Of a DNA stretch of 64,000 nucleotides, positions 44,888-54,164 are shown piece by piece. Within the stretch, counting starts at the first letter, position 1, and each line of letters begins with the position of its first letter. The translations under genes and the position numbers were made by a program. Below the pieces are notes generated by a model, which saw nothing but the letters and a program-made list of their open reading frames with translations, had not been told where the DNA came from and did not search any database. The DNA is taken from NCBI RefSeq assembly GCF_002715865.1, contig NZ_CP017696.1, positions 186,001 through 250,000 on the forward strand, given 5' to 3'. Source of the DNA: Bifidobacterium asteroides DSM 20089. Its GTDB lineage: Bacteria > Actinomycetota > Actinomycetes > Actinomycetales > Bifidobacteriaceae.

Positions 44888-45442
44888 TCAGCGGCCGGTG
44901 ATCTGGGAGCCCAGCACCTTCTCGCTCAGGGCCCGGGGACCCCGGGTAACGGCTACAGCGCCCGAACGGACCAGCTCGATGATGCCGAAGGGTCGCAGCA
45001 GCCGCAAAAGGGCTTCCAATTTGCCCTCGGCCCCGGTGGCCTCGATGGTCAGGGACTCGGGGTGGACGTCGACCACGCGTACGCGGAAGAGCTTGACGAT
45101 CTCCAGCACGTCGGAACGGTTGCGTTCGTTGGCTTTGACCTTGATCATCACCAGCTCGCGTTCCACGGCCTCGTCGCCCTTGAGCTCGACGATCTTGAGC
45201 ACATGCAGGAGCTTGTTGAGCTGCTTGATGATCTGCTCCAGGGGGACGGCCTCCACGTCTGCTGTGACCGTGATCCGGGAGATGTCGTCCCGTTCAGTGG
45301 ACGAGACTGACAGTGAGTTGATGTTGAAAGCGCGCCGGGCGAACAGGCCGGCCACCCTGGCCAGGACGCCGGGGCGGTTTTCGACCAGGACGGAAAGGGT
45401 GTGCCGTTCGGAACCGGGCTTGGATGCTGGATAATTGGCCAT
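44888..45442 (-). CDS. ilvN: acetolactate synthase small subunit
   Basis: A 184-residue regulatory subunit. The N-terminal ACT domain (HTLSVLVENRPGVLARVAGL) binds valine for feedback inhibition. The second domain carries FRVRVVDV and the C-terminal region. It lies 14 bases after ilvB with a GGAAAGGGG site. Confidence 0.95.
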   Translation of the reverse strand: MANYPASKPGSERHTLSVLVENRPGVLARVAGLFARRAFNINSLSVSSTERDDISRITVTADVEAVPLEQIIKQLNKLLHVLKIVELKGDEAVERELVMIKVKANERNRSDVLEIVKLFRVRVVDVHPESLTIEATGAEGKLEALLRLLRPFGIIELVRSGAVAVTRGPRALSEKVLGSQITGR

Positions 45443-45456
45443 GTGGTGCCCCTTTC

Positions 45457-47397
45457 CTACTTGTTTATACGACCGGCGGCGTCGCTGGCCATGGCTGCTC
45501 GATCGGCTCCGGTCTGCTCATGCGGCTCGGTCTGCTCCTGCTCCGGACGGATGCCGGCCAGGGGTTGCACGCCAGGCTTATAGATGATGGTGTCATTGGA
45601 GGCGCCTGCCGGGACCATGGGCCATACCATGGCATCCTTCCAGACACGGAAGTCGATCAGAACCGATCGGTCAGTCACTGCGTTGGCCTTATCGATGGCC
45701 TCCAGGGCTTGCTCCTGGGTAAAGGCCCGCAGTCCCAGGCAGCCATAGGCCTCGGCGAGCTTGACGAAGTCGGGGATGCCGTTGCCGTCTGTGGACTTTG
45801 CGCCGCCGTCCTCCAGGTTGGTCTGTGAGTAGTGGCTGCCGTAGAAGAGGGTCTGCCACTGACGGACCATGCCGTAGACCGAGTTGTTGAGTATGGCGAT
45901 GCGAATGGGCAGCCCCGCCTGCCCGGCCGTGGCCAGCTCCTCGGAGGTCATCTGGAAGGAGCCATCCCCGTCGATCAGCCAGACGGGCCGTGGATCTTCC
46001 TGTTCCCTGGTGCCGATTGCCGTGCCGATGGCGGCGGGCAGACCATAGCCCATGGTCCCCAATCCGCAGGAGGAGACCCAGGAGCGGGTGCGTTCGAAGT
46101 CGATGAACTGGCTGGCCCACATCTGGTGCTGGCCTACGCCCGATACCCAGATGGTATTCGGATCGGCCTTGTTGCTCAGAGTCTGAACCACCCACTGGGG
46201 GGCCAGGGTGCCGTCCGGGCTGGGCTCAAAGGTGGTGGGGTAGTCGTGCCGCCAGCCGTCGATCAGCCGCCACCAAGGTTTGAGATCGGGCTTGCCCCAG
46301 GTGCGTTGGGCCGCTTTGAGTGCCGGGATCAGATCGTCCAGTACCTGGCCCACATCCCCGACGATGGGTACATCCGCCTGCCGGTTCTTGCCGATCTCGG
46401 CCGGGTCTATGTCTATATGAATGACCCTGGCCACCGGGGCGAAGTCCTCCAGGCTGCCGGTCACCCGGTCGTCGAAGCGTGTGCCCACAGCCACCAGCAG
46501 ATCAGAGTGCTGGATAGCTCCATTGGCGGCCACCGTGCCGTGCATTCCGGGCATTCCCAGAACTGCTGGGTCGGAGTCGGGCACGATGCCTCGCGCGGGC
46601 AGGGTGGTGACCATGGGGGCACCCGTAGCTCGAACGAGCTCCTGGACCTGCCGACGGGCGTCTGACCGGACTGCGCCGCCACCCACATAGAGGACAGGTC
46701 TGTGTGACTGGACCAGGAGTCGGGCGGCATCGTCCAGGACGTGTCCGTGGGCCCGCGTCACCGGGTTATAGCCGGGCAGGATCATCTCCTGGGGCCAGGA
46801 GTAGAGCATTTTGCCGTTCTGAGCCGTCTTGCTCAGATCCACTACTACCGGGCCGGGCCTTCCCGAGCGGGCGATGTGGTAGGCCTCGGTCATGACCCGG
46901 GGGATGTCCTGGGCCTTGGTCACCAGATAGGAGTGCTTGGCCACCGGGTAGGTGATGCCCACGATGTCAGCCTCCTGGAAGGCGTCGGTGCCGATGGAGT
47001 CCACGCCCACCTGGCCGGTCACCACCACCAGGGGAACCGAGTCCATCATGGCGTCGGCTATTGGGGTGACCATATTGGTGGCTCCGGGTCCAGAAGTCAC
47101 CAGGCAGACTCCCACCTTGCCTGTGGAGACGGCGTAGCCCTCGGCGGCGTGTCCGGCGGCCTGTTCGTGGCGAACCAAGGTGAAGTTAAAGCGCGCCTTT
47201 TCGTCAATGGCATCGTAGGTAGGCAGAATGGCCCCTCCTGGAACGCCGAATACCTGGGTGACCCCCAGATCCTCCAGGGATCGAATCAGCGCTTGGGCTC
47301 CCGTCATGGGCTCGCCCTGGGCGGGGACATCCTTGTCGTCATGGTCCCAGTTCTTGGGTACCGAGCTGAACGCTTGCAGAGGTGTCGGCAGACTCAT
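45457..47397 (-). CDS. ilvB: acetolactate synthase large subunit
   Basis: A 646-residue ThDP enzyme that condenses two pyruvates (or pyruvate and 2-oxobutyrate) in branched-chain amino-acid synthesis. The catalytic glutamate is in RHEQAAGHAAEGYA. FAD/binding-domain and ThDP motifs (GDGSFQMTSEEL to LNNSVYGMVRQWQ) are present. Its C-terminal extension after the core is Glu/Gln-rich. A GAGGAAAC site precedes the ATG. A hairpin in the leader could be regulatory. Confidence 0.95.
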   Translation of the reverse strand: MSLPTPLQAFSSVPKNWDHDDKDVPAQGEPMTGAQALIRSLEDLGVTQVFGVPGGAILPTYDAIDEKARFNFTLVRHEQAAGHAAEGYAVSTGKVGVCLVTSGPGATNMVTPIADAMMDSVPLVVVTGQVGVDSIGTDAFQEADIVGITYPVAKHSYLVTKAQDIPRVMTEAYHIARSGRPGPVVVDLSKTAQNGKMLYSWPQEMILPGYNPVTRAHGHVLDDAARLLVQSHRPVLYVGGGAVRSDARRQVQELVRATGAPMVTTLPARGIVPDSDPAVLGMPGMHGTVAANGAIQHSDLLVAVGTRFDDRVTGSLEDFAPVARVIHIDIDPAEIGKNRQADVPIVGDVGQVLDDLIPALKAAQRTWGKPDLKPWWRLIDGWRHDYPTTFEPSPDGTLAPQWVVQTLSNKADPNTIWVSGVGQHQMWASQFIDFERTRSWVSSCGLGTMGYGLPAAIGTAIGTREQEDPRPVWLIDGDGSFQMTSEELATAGQAGLPIRIAILNNSVYGMVRQWQTLFYGSHYSQTNLEDGGAKSTDGNGIPDFVKLAEAYGCLGLRAFTQEQALEAIDKANAVTDRSVLIDFRVWKDAMVWPMVPAGASNDTIIYKPGVQPLAGIRPEQEQTEPHEQTGADRAAMASDAAGRINK

Positions 47398-47501
47398 GTT
47401 TCCTCTCGACCTCCAGACTGCGCGCCGACCTGCGGCCGTGCATGTCGAAATACGAACCTGTCGGAGCGTCGGCGGGGTGGGCGGACGAATCCCGATCAGG
47501 A

Positions 47502-47536
47502 GGAGGCACCTTTGCTGCTCGTGACGGCGTGCCTCC
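47502..47536 (-). promoter_or_regulatory. hairpin in the ilvB leader
   Basis: On the minus strand GGAGGCAC and GTGCCTCC form a perfect eight-base stem about 105-139 bases before ilvB. A TAGACT at about 47552 on the same strand could be the promoter -10 element. No clear U-tract, T-box or branched-chain-rich leader peptide was seen. Confidence 0.35.
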
Positions 47537-47614
47537 GGGTTATGCCCATAGTCTAAACAGGGGTCTGGTCGGGGCGTGGCGGCAGTACCGCATGCCGGAA
47601 TTCCGGCTGGAGGC

Positions 47615-48421
47615 TCATGATGATTGCTCGGTGCGAAGGGTCTTAAGCAGATCCTGGTCGTCCAGCCGCTTCCACCCCTGGGCGGCCGCAGCCAGCTGGG
47701 CCTTCCGCTTGCTGCTGGCCCGGCCCTTGCCGATCACGGTCCCGCCGTCTTCCAGTCGCAGCTCAGCTGTGAAGACCTGGGCGTATTCCGGCCCGGAGAC
47801 CGCCATGGTGTACCGGGGCTCGCCCAAACCCAACTTGTGGGCCTTGACGGTAATCGAGGTCTTCCAATCCAGTGCTGGTCCCTCGGTGGCTACCTCGGCC
47901 AGGGTGTCGTCAAGAAGGGTGTGGACTGTGGTTCTGGCCCCCTCGATGCCGTGCTCCACGAAGACCGACCCGATCAGTGATTCGACGGTGTCGCAGAGTA
48001 TGGAATCCTTGTCGGCTCCGCCGTTCTCGCTCTCTCCCCGGCCCAGAAGAATATATTGCCCCAGGTGCAGCTTCTCCCGGGCGATGGTCGACAGGGCCTC
48101 CTCGGAGACCGCCTTGGCCCGCATTTTGGCCAGTTGGCCCTCGGTCATGTCCGGATGAACCTTGTATAAGGTCTCGGTGGCAACCAGCTCCAGAACCGCA
48201 TCGCCCAGGAACTCCAGCCGTTCGTTGTTGGGCATGCCTGGGTGCTCATGGGCGAAGGAGCGATGGGTCAGTGCGTGTACCAACAGTCCCGGGCTGATTC
48301 TGCCGCCCAGGGCCTGGAAGAGCTCCTCAGCCGCCTGGTTGTCGGGATCTACCTGCTCCTGTTCCTCCTGCTGCATATGGTCTTCCTGATCCTTCCTGGA
48401 GTGCCCTGCCTGCATGGCCAT
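47615..48421 (-). CDS. rnc: ribonuclease III
   Basis: A 268-residue dsRNA endonuclease. The signature is NERLEFLGDAVLELVATETLY, the second acidic site is DTVESLIGSVFVEHG, and a C-terminal dsRBD begins near residue 190 and ends with RKAQLAAAAQGW. An N-terminal Gln/Glu-rich extension (about 30 residues) is unusual. The start is put at 48421, with GGAAGCG upstream, because an in-frame extension to 48496 would run through the terminator at 48456-48489. Confidence 0.93.
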   Translation of the reverse strand: MAMQAGHSRKDQEDHMQQEEQEQVDPDNQAAEELFQALGGRISPGLLVHALTHRSFAHEHPGMPNNERLEFLGDAVLELVATETLYKVHPDMTEGQLAKMRAKAVSEEALSTIAREKLHLGQYILLGRGESENGGADKDSILCDTVESLIGSVFVEHGIEGARTTVHTLLDDTLAEVATEGPALDWKTSITVKAHKLGLGEPRYTMAVSGPEYAQVFTAELRLEDGGTVIGKGRASSKRKAQLAAAAQGWKRLDDQDLLKTLRTEQSS

Positions 48422-48455
48422 TCTCGCTTCCTTGGCCTTTTCATCTGATGATATG

Positions 48456-48489
48456 GAAAAACCCCTGCCACCCGTCGATGGCCGGGGTT
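48456..48489 (-). terminator. rho-independent terminator after rpmF
   Basis: On the minus strand AACCCC-G-GCCA pairs with TGGC-A-GGGGTT and a T5 run follows. It ends the coaD-to-rpmF operon before rnc. Confidence 0.8.
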
Positions 48490-48518
48490 CTTTCATTGTG
48501 TACTGATCGCCGATCGGC

Positions 48519-48713
48519 TCACTTGCTGAACTGCGAGCGAATGGCGTCGCGGTAGACGCGCCCGCGGTACATGCCGCAACTGGGGCATGCCATGTGCGGC
48601 AGCGCGGGAGCTCCGCAGTTGGGGCAGGTCACCGTAGCGGCGGCCTGGGTCTTCCAGTTGGCGCGCCGGGAATGGGTGTTGGCGCGCGAGGTCTTGTACT
48701 TTGGCAGTGCCAT
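48519..48713 (-). CDS. rpmF: 50S ribosomal protein L32
   Basis: A 64-residue ribosomal protein with the family start [10 protein letters not shown] and a zinc ribbon (CPNCG and CPSCG). It is preceded by GAGGAC and lies 64 bases after yceD. Confidence 0.96.
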   Translation of the reverse strand: MALPKYKTSRANTHSRRANWKTQAAATVTCPNCGAPALPHMACPSCGMYRGRVYRDAIRSQFSK

Positions 48714-48777
48714 ATTGTCCTCTGTTTCGATCGAATACTTCGAGCTTAAGCGTAGAGCAGTCTACCGCAACCTCCGG

Positions 48778-49398
48778 TCATTCGCCAGTCTGGCCGTCGT
48801 TGCCTGGGTTCTCCTCCTGCTCCAGACGCTGCTTGAGTCCCTCCAGGGCCGCCCAGCGGTCGTCCATTATCTCGTGGCGGTGATCGGGATGATCGTTCAG
48901 ATCCATGCCGCACTGGGGGCACAGGCCCCGGCAGTCGGGTCGGCACAGAGGTTGCAGGGGCAGGGCCTCCACCAGGGAGTCACGCAGCAGGGCTTCCAAA
49001 TCCATGAAGGCGCCCCCTCTGGCCAGAGGATAGGTCTGGCCGCTGGCCTCCTCCTGCTCGGCCAGAATCTCCTCCTTGCCATGGGTCGGCTCCGGTTCGG
49101 GATCCTTGTAGGGGAAGAAGACCACCGGATTGTCCTGGATGCTGGTATCGACAGGCCTCAGGCAGCGGGTGCATTCGGTCTTCAGCGGTACGCTGATATG
49201 GGCCTGCAATAAGAGTCCATCCACCAGGGAGTCGATGTTGCCCTCCACATGCACGGGTGTTCCTGCCGGGATGCCCACCACCTGGTCGCCGATGCCCTCC
49301 GGGGCTGGAAAATCGCGATCCACTCGGGTGCTCTGCCCTGCCCGCGTCGACACTTGGGCCACTGAAACCGCCCAGGGTGAATCTTCCGGTCTGCTCAT
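48778..49398 (-). CDS. YceD family (DUF177) protein
   Basis: A 206-residue soluble protein with DUF177 features: CTRCLRPV near the middle, FPYKDPE, and LCRPDCRGLCPQCGMDLN with four cysteines typical of a zinc site. In many bacteria yceD precedes rpmF and affects 23S rRNA maturation. It overlaps the upstream septation-protein gene by four bases and has a GGAG site. Confidence 0.9.
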   Translation of the reverse strand: MSRPEDSPWAVSVAQVSTRAGQSTRVDRDFPAPEGIGDQVVGIPAGTPVHVEGNIDSLVDGLLLQAHISVPLKTECTRCLRPVDTSIQDNPVVFFPYKDPEPEPTHGKEEILAEQEEASGQTYPLARGGAFMDLEALLRDSLVEALPLQPLCRPDCRGLCPQCGMDLNDHPDHRHEIMDDRWAALEGLKQRLEQEENPGNDGQTGE

Positions 49399-50087
49399 CC
49401 CTGCGTCTCCTTTCCCTGGTCCGAGACTGACGCGTTCATGCTACGCGCCGCCTCCTGCTCACGCTGGTGGAGAACCTCCAGGCCGGCGCGGACATCCTGA
49501 CTCATCTTGCCCAGCTGTGTGTCAAGCTCGCCCATGACCTGGGCGGCATACCCATCGGCCCCCTGGACCAGACGGTCTGCCTGGGCCTGGGCCGTGTCGA
49601 TGATGGTCTGGGCCTTCTGTCGGGCTATGGCCACCACATTCTCCTGGCCGGCCAGGAAGCGGGCCTGCTCGCCGGCCTCCTTGACGATGTCTGCAGCCCG
49701 GCTCTGGGCGTCGGACATGGTGGCGTTGGCCTGGGTCTGCGCCGTATTCAGCCGACGCTCCGCCTCCCTCATGAGCGCCGAGGCCCGTTCCAGCTGCACT
49801 GGCAGCATTTTCTTGAGCTCGTTGAGGTCGTCGGCCAGCTCGTCTCGGTCCACCTTGACCAGTCCAGGGCTGAAAATGGGAGCCTTGGCCTCATCCAGCA
49901 TGGCCTGGATCCGGTCGATGATGTCATAGACGGTGGTGAATTCCGATCGAGGATTCCCGCTCTCGCTTCTATCTTCTTGCAGGTCGGGCAGGTCCTTCAT
50001 GTCGACTGCGGGTTTGGGAGCGCTCGCCCTGGTCGAGTCGTCGATAGGCTCGCCATCGTCCCTTTCCTGGGTCTGCTCGTTCATCAT
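49395..50087 (-). CDS. SepIVA-like DivIVA-related coiled-coil protein
   Basis: A 230-residue cytoplasmic protein: a disordered acidic N-terminus (about 45 residues), a conserved [20 protein letters not shown] segment, then a long Ala/Gln/Glu-rich coiled coil to the C-terminus. Sequence pattern and position between coaD and the DUF177 gene match mycobacterial SepIVA, a septation and cell-wall regulator. It overlaps coaD and yceD by four bases each. Confidence 0.8.
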   Translation of the reverse strand: MMNEQTQERDDGEPIDDSTRASAPKPAVDMKDLPDLQEDRSESGNPRSEFTTVYDIIDRIQAMLDEAKAPIFSPGLVKVDRDELADDLNELKKMLPVQLERASALMREAERRLNTAQTQANATMSDAQSRAADIVKEAGEQARFLAGQENVVAIARQKAQTIIDTAQAQADRLVQGADGYAAQVMGELDTQLGKMSQDVRAGLEVLHQREQEAARSMNASVSDQGKETQG

Positions 50088-50593
50088 TGGCTCTTTTCCG
50101 TGTGCGGTGTGTCCCTGTGCAGTGTGCCCATCAGTGCGTCCACGACGCTGTCGGGGACCATGCCGGTGATGTCCCCTCCGTGTCTGGCCACGTCCTTGAC
50201 GATGGTGCTGGAGATGTGCTCCCTCACCGGATCGGCCGGCAGGAAGAGTGTTTCCACCCCGGACAGCTTGCGATTGACCAGGGCCATGCCCAGCTCGGCC
50301 TCATAATCCCCGTTCTGCCGCAGTCCCTTGACGATGACCGAGGCGCCCACCTTACTGCAGTAGTCGGTGATCAGGCCATCTGTGGAGGCTACGGTGATGT
50401 TCGGATACCCGTCCTCGTCCAGGGCTTGGCGGATCATGGCCACCCGCTTCTGTTCGCTGAACATGGGGGTCTTGGCGGCGTTGACGGCCACAACCACGTG
50501 GACCGTCTCAAAGAAGCAGGCGCAACGTTCGATCACATCCATGTGGCCGGAGGTGACCGGATCGTATGAGCCAGGGCATACAGCGATAGTCAT
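50084..50593 (-). CDS. coaD: phosphopantetheine adenylyltransferase
   Basis: A 169-residue enzyme of the penultimate step of coenzyme A synthesis. The nucleotidyltransferase start [20 protein letters not shown] includes the T/HxGH motif. The C-terminal [20 protein letters not shown] holds the second conserved site. It is the first gene of the operon that ends with rpmF. Confidence 0.95.
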   Translation of the reverse strand: MTIAVCPGSYDPVTSGHMDVIERCACFFETVHVVVAVNAAKTPMFSEQKRVAMIRQALDEDGYPNITVASTDGLITDYCSKVGASVIVKGLRQNGDYEAELGMALVNRKLSGVETLFLPADPVREHISSTIVKDVARHGGDITGMVPDSVVDALMGTLHRDTPHTEKSQ

Positions 50594-50654
50594 GATTCTC
50601 AGCGTAGCGCGTCATAGGGAGCGAACGTGTAGCTCGCCGCCGTACCATGGTGTC

Positions 50655-50966
50655 ATGACTGCAAGCAAGAGCATTCGCATGGAGAATCCAGAGCGAGAAC
50701 AGAACCCCGACCAGGGCACTGGCACGGCCGTGCTGGACCGCCCGGACACCGAGACCGCCGAGAAGACCCGGTTGAACGATCAGGGCGATGCTGACCGGTT
50801 CGCCCATTACGTCTCCCGTGAGCGCATCGCCGAGTCCAAGCTGACCGGCCGGCCTGTCGTGGCCCTCTGCGGCAAGGTCTGGGTGCCCAAGCATGACCCC
50901 TCCCAGTACCCGGTCTGCCCGGACTGCAAGCGCATCTACGAACAGATGATCGGTGGCAGCCACTGA
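50655..50966 (+). CDS. DUF3039 domain-containing protein
   Basis: A 103-residue acidic small protein. The conserved part (about residues 48-95) has FAHYVSRERIAESKLTG, RPVVALCGKVWVPKHDP and CPDCKRIYEQM, with three cysteines that may bind zinc. The family is widespread in Actinobacteria and has no known function. It is divergent from coaD. ATG at 50679 is a possible later start. Confidence 0.8.
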   Translation: MTASKSIRMENPEREQNPDQGTGTAVLDRPDTETAEKTRLNDQGDADRFAHYVSRERIAESKLTGRPVVALCGKVWVPKHDPSQYPVCPDCKRIYEQMIGGSH

Positions 50967-50991
50967 GCGCTACTGAGCGTTCCAGGCTGCT

Positions 50992-52011
50992 TCAGGACTG
51001 CTTACCCAAGGCGATCCGGTCGATCATCTCCAGTTCCTCCTGGCTGAAATCGGCCGACTGGACGGCTTTGAGATTGTCCAGGATCTGCTCGGGCTTGGAG
51101 GCGCCGATGAGCACCGAGGTGACAGTCGGGTCCCTGAGCAGCCAGGCCAGTGCCATCTCTGCCAGACTCTGGCCGCGTTGGCGGGCCAGCTCGTTCAGAT
51201 CCTGAATCTGCTTCAGCCGCTGGGGGGTCAGGGCGGACTCCTTGAGGAAGCGGCCGTCGGCCCGAATCCGGCTGTCTTCGGGAATCCCATGTAGGTAGCG
51301 GTCGGTCAACAGCCCCTGGGCCAGCGGGCTGAAGGTGATCAGTCCCTTCTTCTCTTTCATCACTGCCTGTTTGAGACCGTTGTTCTCGATGGTTCTGTCG
51401 AAGATGGAATAGCGGTTTTGGTTGATGACGAAGGGAACGTGCATCTCGGTCAGGATGGCCGAGGCCCGTGCCATGGTCGGCCCGTCATAGTTGGACAGTC
51501 CCAGGTAGAGGGCCTTGCCGCTGGTGACCGCCTGGGCCATGGCGCCCATGGTTTCTTCCAGAGGTGTGTCCGGGTCGGGGCGGTGGTGATAGAAGATGTC
51601 CACATAGTCAAGCCCCAGCCGTTTCAGACTCTGGTCCAGTCCGGACAGCAGATGCTTGCGTGAGCCGAAGTCTCCGTAAGGGCCGGGCCACATTTCATAA
51701 CCGGCCTTGGTGGAGATGACCAGCTCCTGGCGGTGGTGGCTGAAGCATCGGCGCAGGATGATCCCCATGTTGCGCTCGGCGGCGCCCGGTCCGGGGCCGT
51801 AGTTATCGGCCAGGTCGAAGTGGGTGATGCCGTGGTCGAAGGCCGTAGTGCACAGCTTCTGCATACGGTCCAGTGGCGTGGTGTCGCCGAAATTGTGCCA
51901 GCAGCCCAGGCAGATTGGCGGCAGTCTCAGGCCGCTGTCGCCGCAGCGCCGGTAGGTTGTGGAATCATATCGGTTCAGGTCGGGCTGGTAGGTTTCGCCT
52001 TGCATATTCAT
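50992..52011 (-). CDS. aldo/keto reductase (YghZ / L-glyceraldehyde-3-phosphate reductase-like)
   Basis: A 339-residue TIM-barrel NADPH reductase. YRRCGDSGLRLPPICLGCWH is the YghZ-type N-terminus. The catalytic set is visible as the Asp in THFDLADNYGPGPG, Tyr in NYGP, Lys in STKAGYE and His in YHHRPD. It may detoxify methylglyoxal or reduce L-glyceraldehyde-3-phosphate. The start overlaps the pncB stop by one base (TGATG). Confidence 0.9.
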   Translation of the reverse strand: MNMQGETYQPDLNRYDSTTYRRCGDSGLRLPPICLGCWHNFGDTTPLDRMQKLCTTAFDHGITHFDLADNYGPGPGAAERNMGIILRRCFSHHRQELVISTKAGYEMWPGPYGDFGSRKHLLSGLDQSLKRLGLDYVDIFYHHRPDPDTPLEETMGAMAQAVTSGKALYLGLSNYDGPTMARASAILTEMHVPFVINQNRYSIFDRTIENNGLKQAVMKEKKGLITFSPLAQGLLTDRYLHGIPEDSRIRADGRFLKESALTPQRLKQIQDLNELARQRGQSLAEMALAWLLRDPTVTSVLIGASKPEQILDNLKAVQSADFSQEELEMIDRIALGKQS

Positions 52012-53357
52012 CAGATGCTCCTAACCAGGGTGGGCAGGACCGGCTCACCCTTCATCAGGCTCAGGGCGTTGATGGGCATCTCCTCGAGGGCCTTGGCCCG
52101 GTGCTCCCGGGCACCCAGGACCGCCTGTCCACCTTGGAACTCCGGCATGCTCTGGCCATGGTCCACGTAGGTGACCAGCAGATCCCTCCAGTCCTGCTCA
52201 GGCGTATAGGCTGCCAGCGCCCCCTCGGCACCCGAGATGACGTGCTCGGCATCGGCCACCCCGTTGTGATAGGAGCGGTAGGCCAGCTTGCGCCCCGGCA
52301 CCGAGGCCTTGCCCACCGACTTCTTGGCGACGGCCTGCATGACCCCGTCGGAGTTCTCGCGCTCGGTCAGCTTGTAGACCATGGCGCAGGTGGGGGCTCC
52401 CGAACCGGTGACCAGCATGGTGCCCACCCCGTAGGAGTCCACTGGGGCATCCTGCAGGGAGGCGATGGCGTACTCGTCCAGATCATTGGTGACGGTGATG
52501 GTGGCCTTGGTGGCTCCCAGGGAGTCCAGTTGGGCACGGACCTGCTGGGCCAGCGAGCCCAGGTCTCCGGAGTCGATGCGGACCCCGCCCAGCTCCGGTC
52601 CGGCCACCTCGACGGCTGTCCTGACGGCCTCCTCGATGGAGTAGGTGTCGGTCAGCAGGGTGGTTCCCTTGCCCAGGGCCTGAATCTGACCTTGGAAGGC
52701 CTCGCGTTCATTGTCATGCAGGAGGGTGAATGAGTGGGCTGCGGTTCCGATGGCCTTAAAGCCGTAACGCTTGGCCGCCAGCAGGTTCGAGGTCCCCTGG
52801 AATCCGCCGACTATAGCCGCTCTGGCGGCCGCCACAGCCGCATATTCGTTGGCCCGGCGCGCGCCCATGTCCATGCAGGGCCGGCCCTTGGCCGCGGTGA
52901 CCATGCGGGAGGCGGCCGAGGCCACGGCAGAGTCGTAGTTGAGTATGGACAGGATCAGGGTCTCCAGCAGTGTGCACTCGCCGAAACTGCCTTCGACCTG
53001 CAGAATGGGGGAGTCGGGGAAGAATATCTCGCCCTCCCGGTAGCCGCGGATGGTTCCGGTGAAGCGGAAGTGCTCCAGCCAGTCGATGGTGGTCTGGCTG
53101 ACGATGTGACGGTCGGACAGAAAGCGCAGCTCGTCCTCGCTGGGGTGGAAATCCGCCAGCGCGTCCAGAATCCGTCCGGTGCCTGCTACAACTCCGTAGC
53201 GGCGCCCTGCCGGCAGGTGCCGGGTGTAGACCTCGAAGACGGATTGGCGTCCGGCCGTGCCGTCCTGCAGGGCGGCATCCAGCATGGTGTATTCATACAT
53301 ATCGGTCATCAGAGCCGTGGAGGTTCCGGTGTCCTTACTATTGTTTTCAGCGTTCAT
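52011..53357 (-). CDS. pncB: nicotinate phosphoribosyltransferase
   Basis: A 448-residue enzyme that makes nicotinate mononucleotide for NAD salvage. TDMYEYTMLDAALQDG is the N-terminal signature. GTAAHSFTLLHDNEREAF carries the histidine position that is phosphorylated in the family, and VRIDSGDLG is the phosphoribosyl site. The ATG at 53357 has AAAGGGGAAG upstream; an in-frame extension to 53480 overlaps the divergent gene. The aldo/keto reductase gene is co-translated. Confidence 0.93.
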   Translation of the reverse strand: MNAENNSKDTGTSTALMTDMYEYTMLDAALQDGTAGRQSVFEVYTRHLPAGRRYGVVAGTGRILDALADFHPSEDELRFLSDRHIVSQTTIDWLEHFRFTGTIRGYREGEIFFPDSPILQVEGSFGECTLLETLILSILNYDSAVASAASRMVTAAKGRPCMDMGARRANEYAAVAAARAAIVGGFQGTSNLLAAKRYGFKAIGTAAHSFTLLHDNEREAFQGQIQALGKGTTLLTDTYSIEEAVRTAVEVAGPELGGVRIDSGDLGSLAQQVRAQLDSLGATKATITVTNDLDEYAIASLQDAPVDSYGVGTMLVTGSGAPTCAMVYKLTERENSDGVMQAVAKKSVGKASVPGRKLAYRSYHNGVADAEHVISGAEGALAAYTPEQDWRDLLVTYVDHGQSMPEFQGGQAVLGAREHRAKALEEMPINALSLMKGEPVLPTLVRSI

Positions 53358-53460
53358 ATCTTCCCCTTTGTGGGTGGAAAGGCCCTTGGTTGGCACCCAG
53401 TCTAATCCTCTGAGCACTTGGCTCGCCCTGCCCTCCCAAGGTCGGGCTAAGCTGGTCCGC

Positions 53461-54099
53461 ATGAGATTCGTCGTGGGCATCTACCGATTGCTGATCGCCT
53501 TTTTCTGCCTGGGCGGCACCTACGAGGCCTGGCTGCTGGGAATCGGCAACAAGTGGGTCTATTTTACCTTCCAGACCAATATCGCCCTGGGTCTGGTCAT
53601 GCTCTGGGCCGGAGCCGCCACCCTGCTCAAGGGCATCCAGCCTCCCGCCTGGCTCAAAGGCTGTCTGACGCTTTACATCGTCATCACCGGACTGGTGGCC
53701 ATCCTGGTCCTGGGGCTGAACAGCACGGACTACCAGCTGGTCCTGGGCATCAGGACCACATGGATGATTCACGTCATCAGCCCCATCCTGGCATCGGTGG
53801 ACTTCCTCTTGTTCGACCCTCATCGTCGTTTCCACTGGCACAATGTGCTGACCTGGCTGATCTACTTCCCCTTCTATGTAGCCTTTGTGCTGATCAGGGC
53901 CGCCATCTGGCCCCATTCGGGACCGGAGGCGGGCGGTAACCCTTATCCCTATGCCTTCTTGGATCTCGGGCACTTGGGATGGGCCCAGTTGACGGTCAAC
54001 ATGGCTGAGTATCTGGTCGTCTTCTTTGCTCTGTCGCTGGTCATCTTCCTGATTGATCGCATTCTGCCGGCCAAGACACCACTGACCATTGATCGGTAG
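53461..54099 (+). CDS. Pr6Pr family membrane protein
   Basis: A 212-residue integral membrane protein with about six helices. YFTFQTNIALGLVMLW, HVISPILASVDFLLFDPHRR and YPYAFLDLGHLGW match the Pr6Pr (FAR-17a/AIG1-like) family of unknown function. Position-specific His/Asp/Asn residues in the helices hint at an enzyme, but none is proven. It is divergent from pncB and 65 bases before rph. Confidence 0.78.
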   Translation: MRFVVGIYRLLIAFFCLGGTYEAWLLGIGNKWVYFTFQTNIALGLVMLWAGAATLLKGIQPPAWLKGCLTLYIVITGLVAILVLGLNSTDYQLVLGIRTTWMIHVISPILASVDFLLFDPHRRFHWHNVLTWLIYFPFYVAFVLIRAAIWPHSGPEAGGNPYPYAFLDLGHLGWAQLTVNMAEYLVVFFALSLVIFLIDRILPAKTPLTIDR

Positions 54100-54164
54100 A
54101 CGGCTGACGGAATAATGGGACCAGACCAGGGGAGCCTGGGCGGAACGGGAAAGGATCATCACTG

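Noticed and set aside
47498-47551. Possible 17-codon leader peptide before ilvB
   Set aside because: It has only one Ile and one Val, no ribosome-binding site and sits against the presumed -10 element.
48422-48496. N-terminal extension of RNase III to 48496
   Set aside because: It would translate the terminator after rpmF; a good ribosome-binding site lies before 48421.
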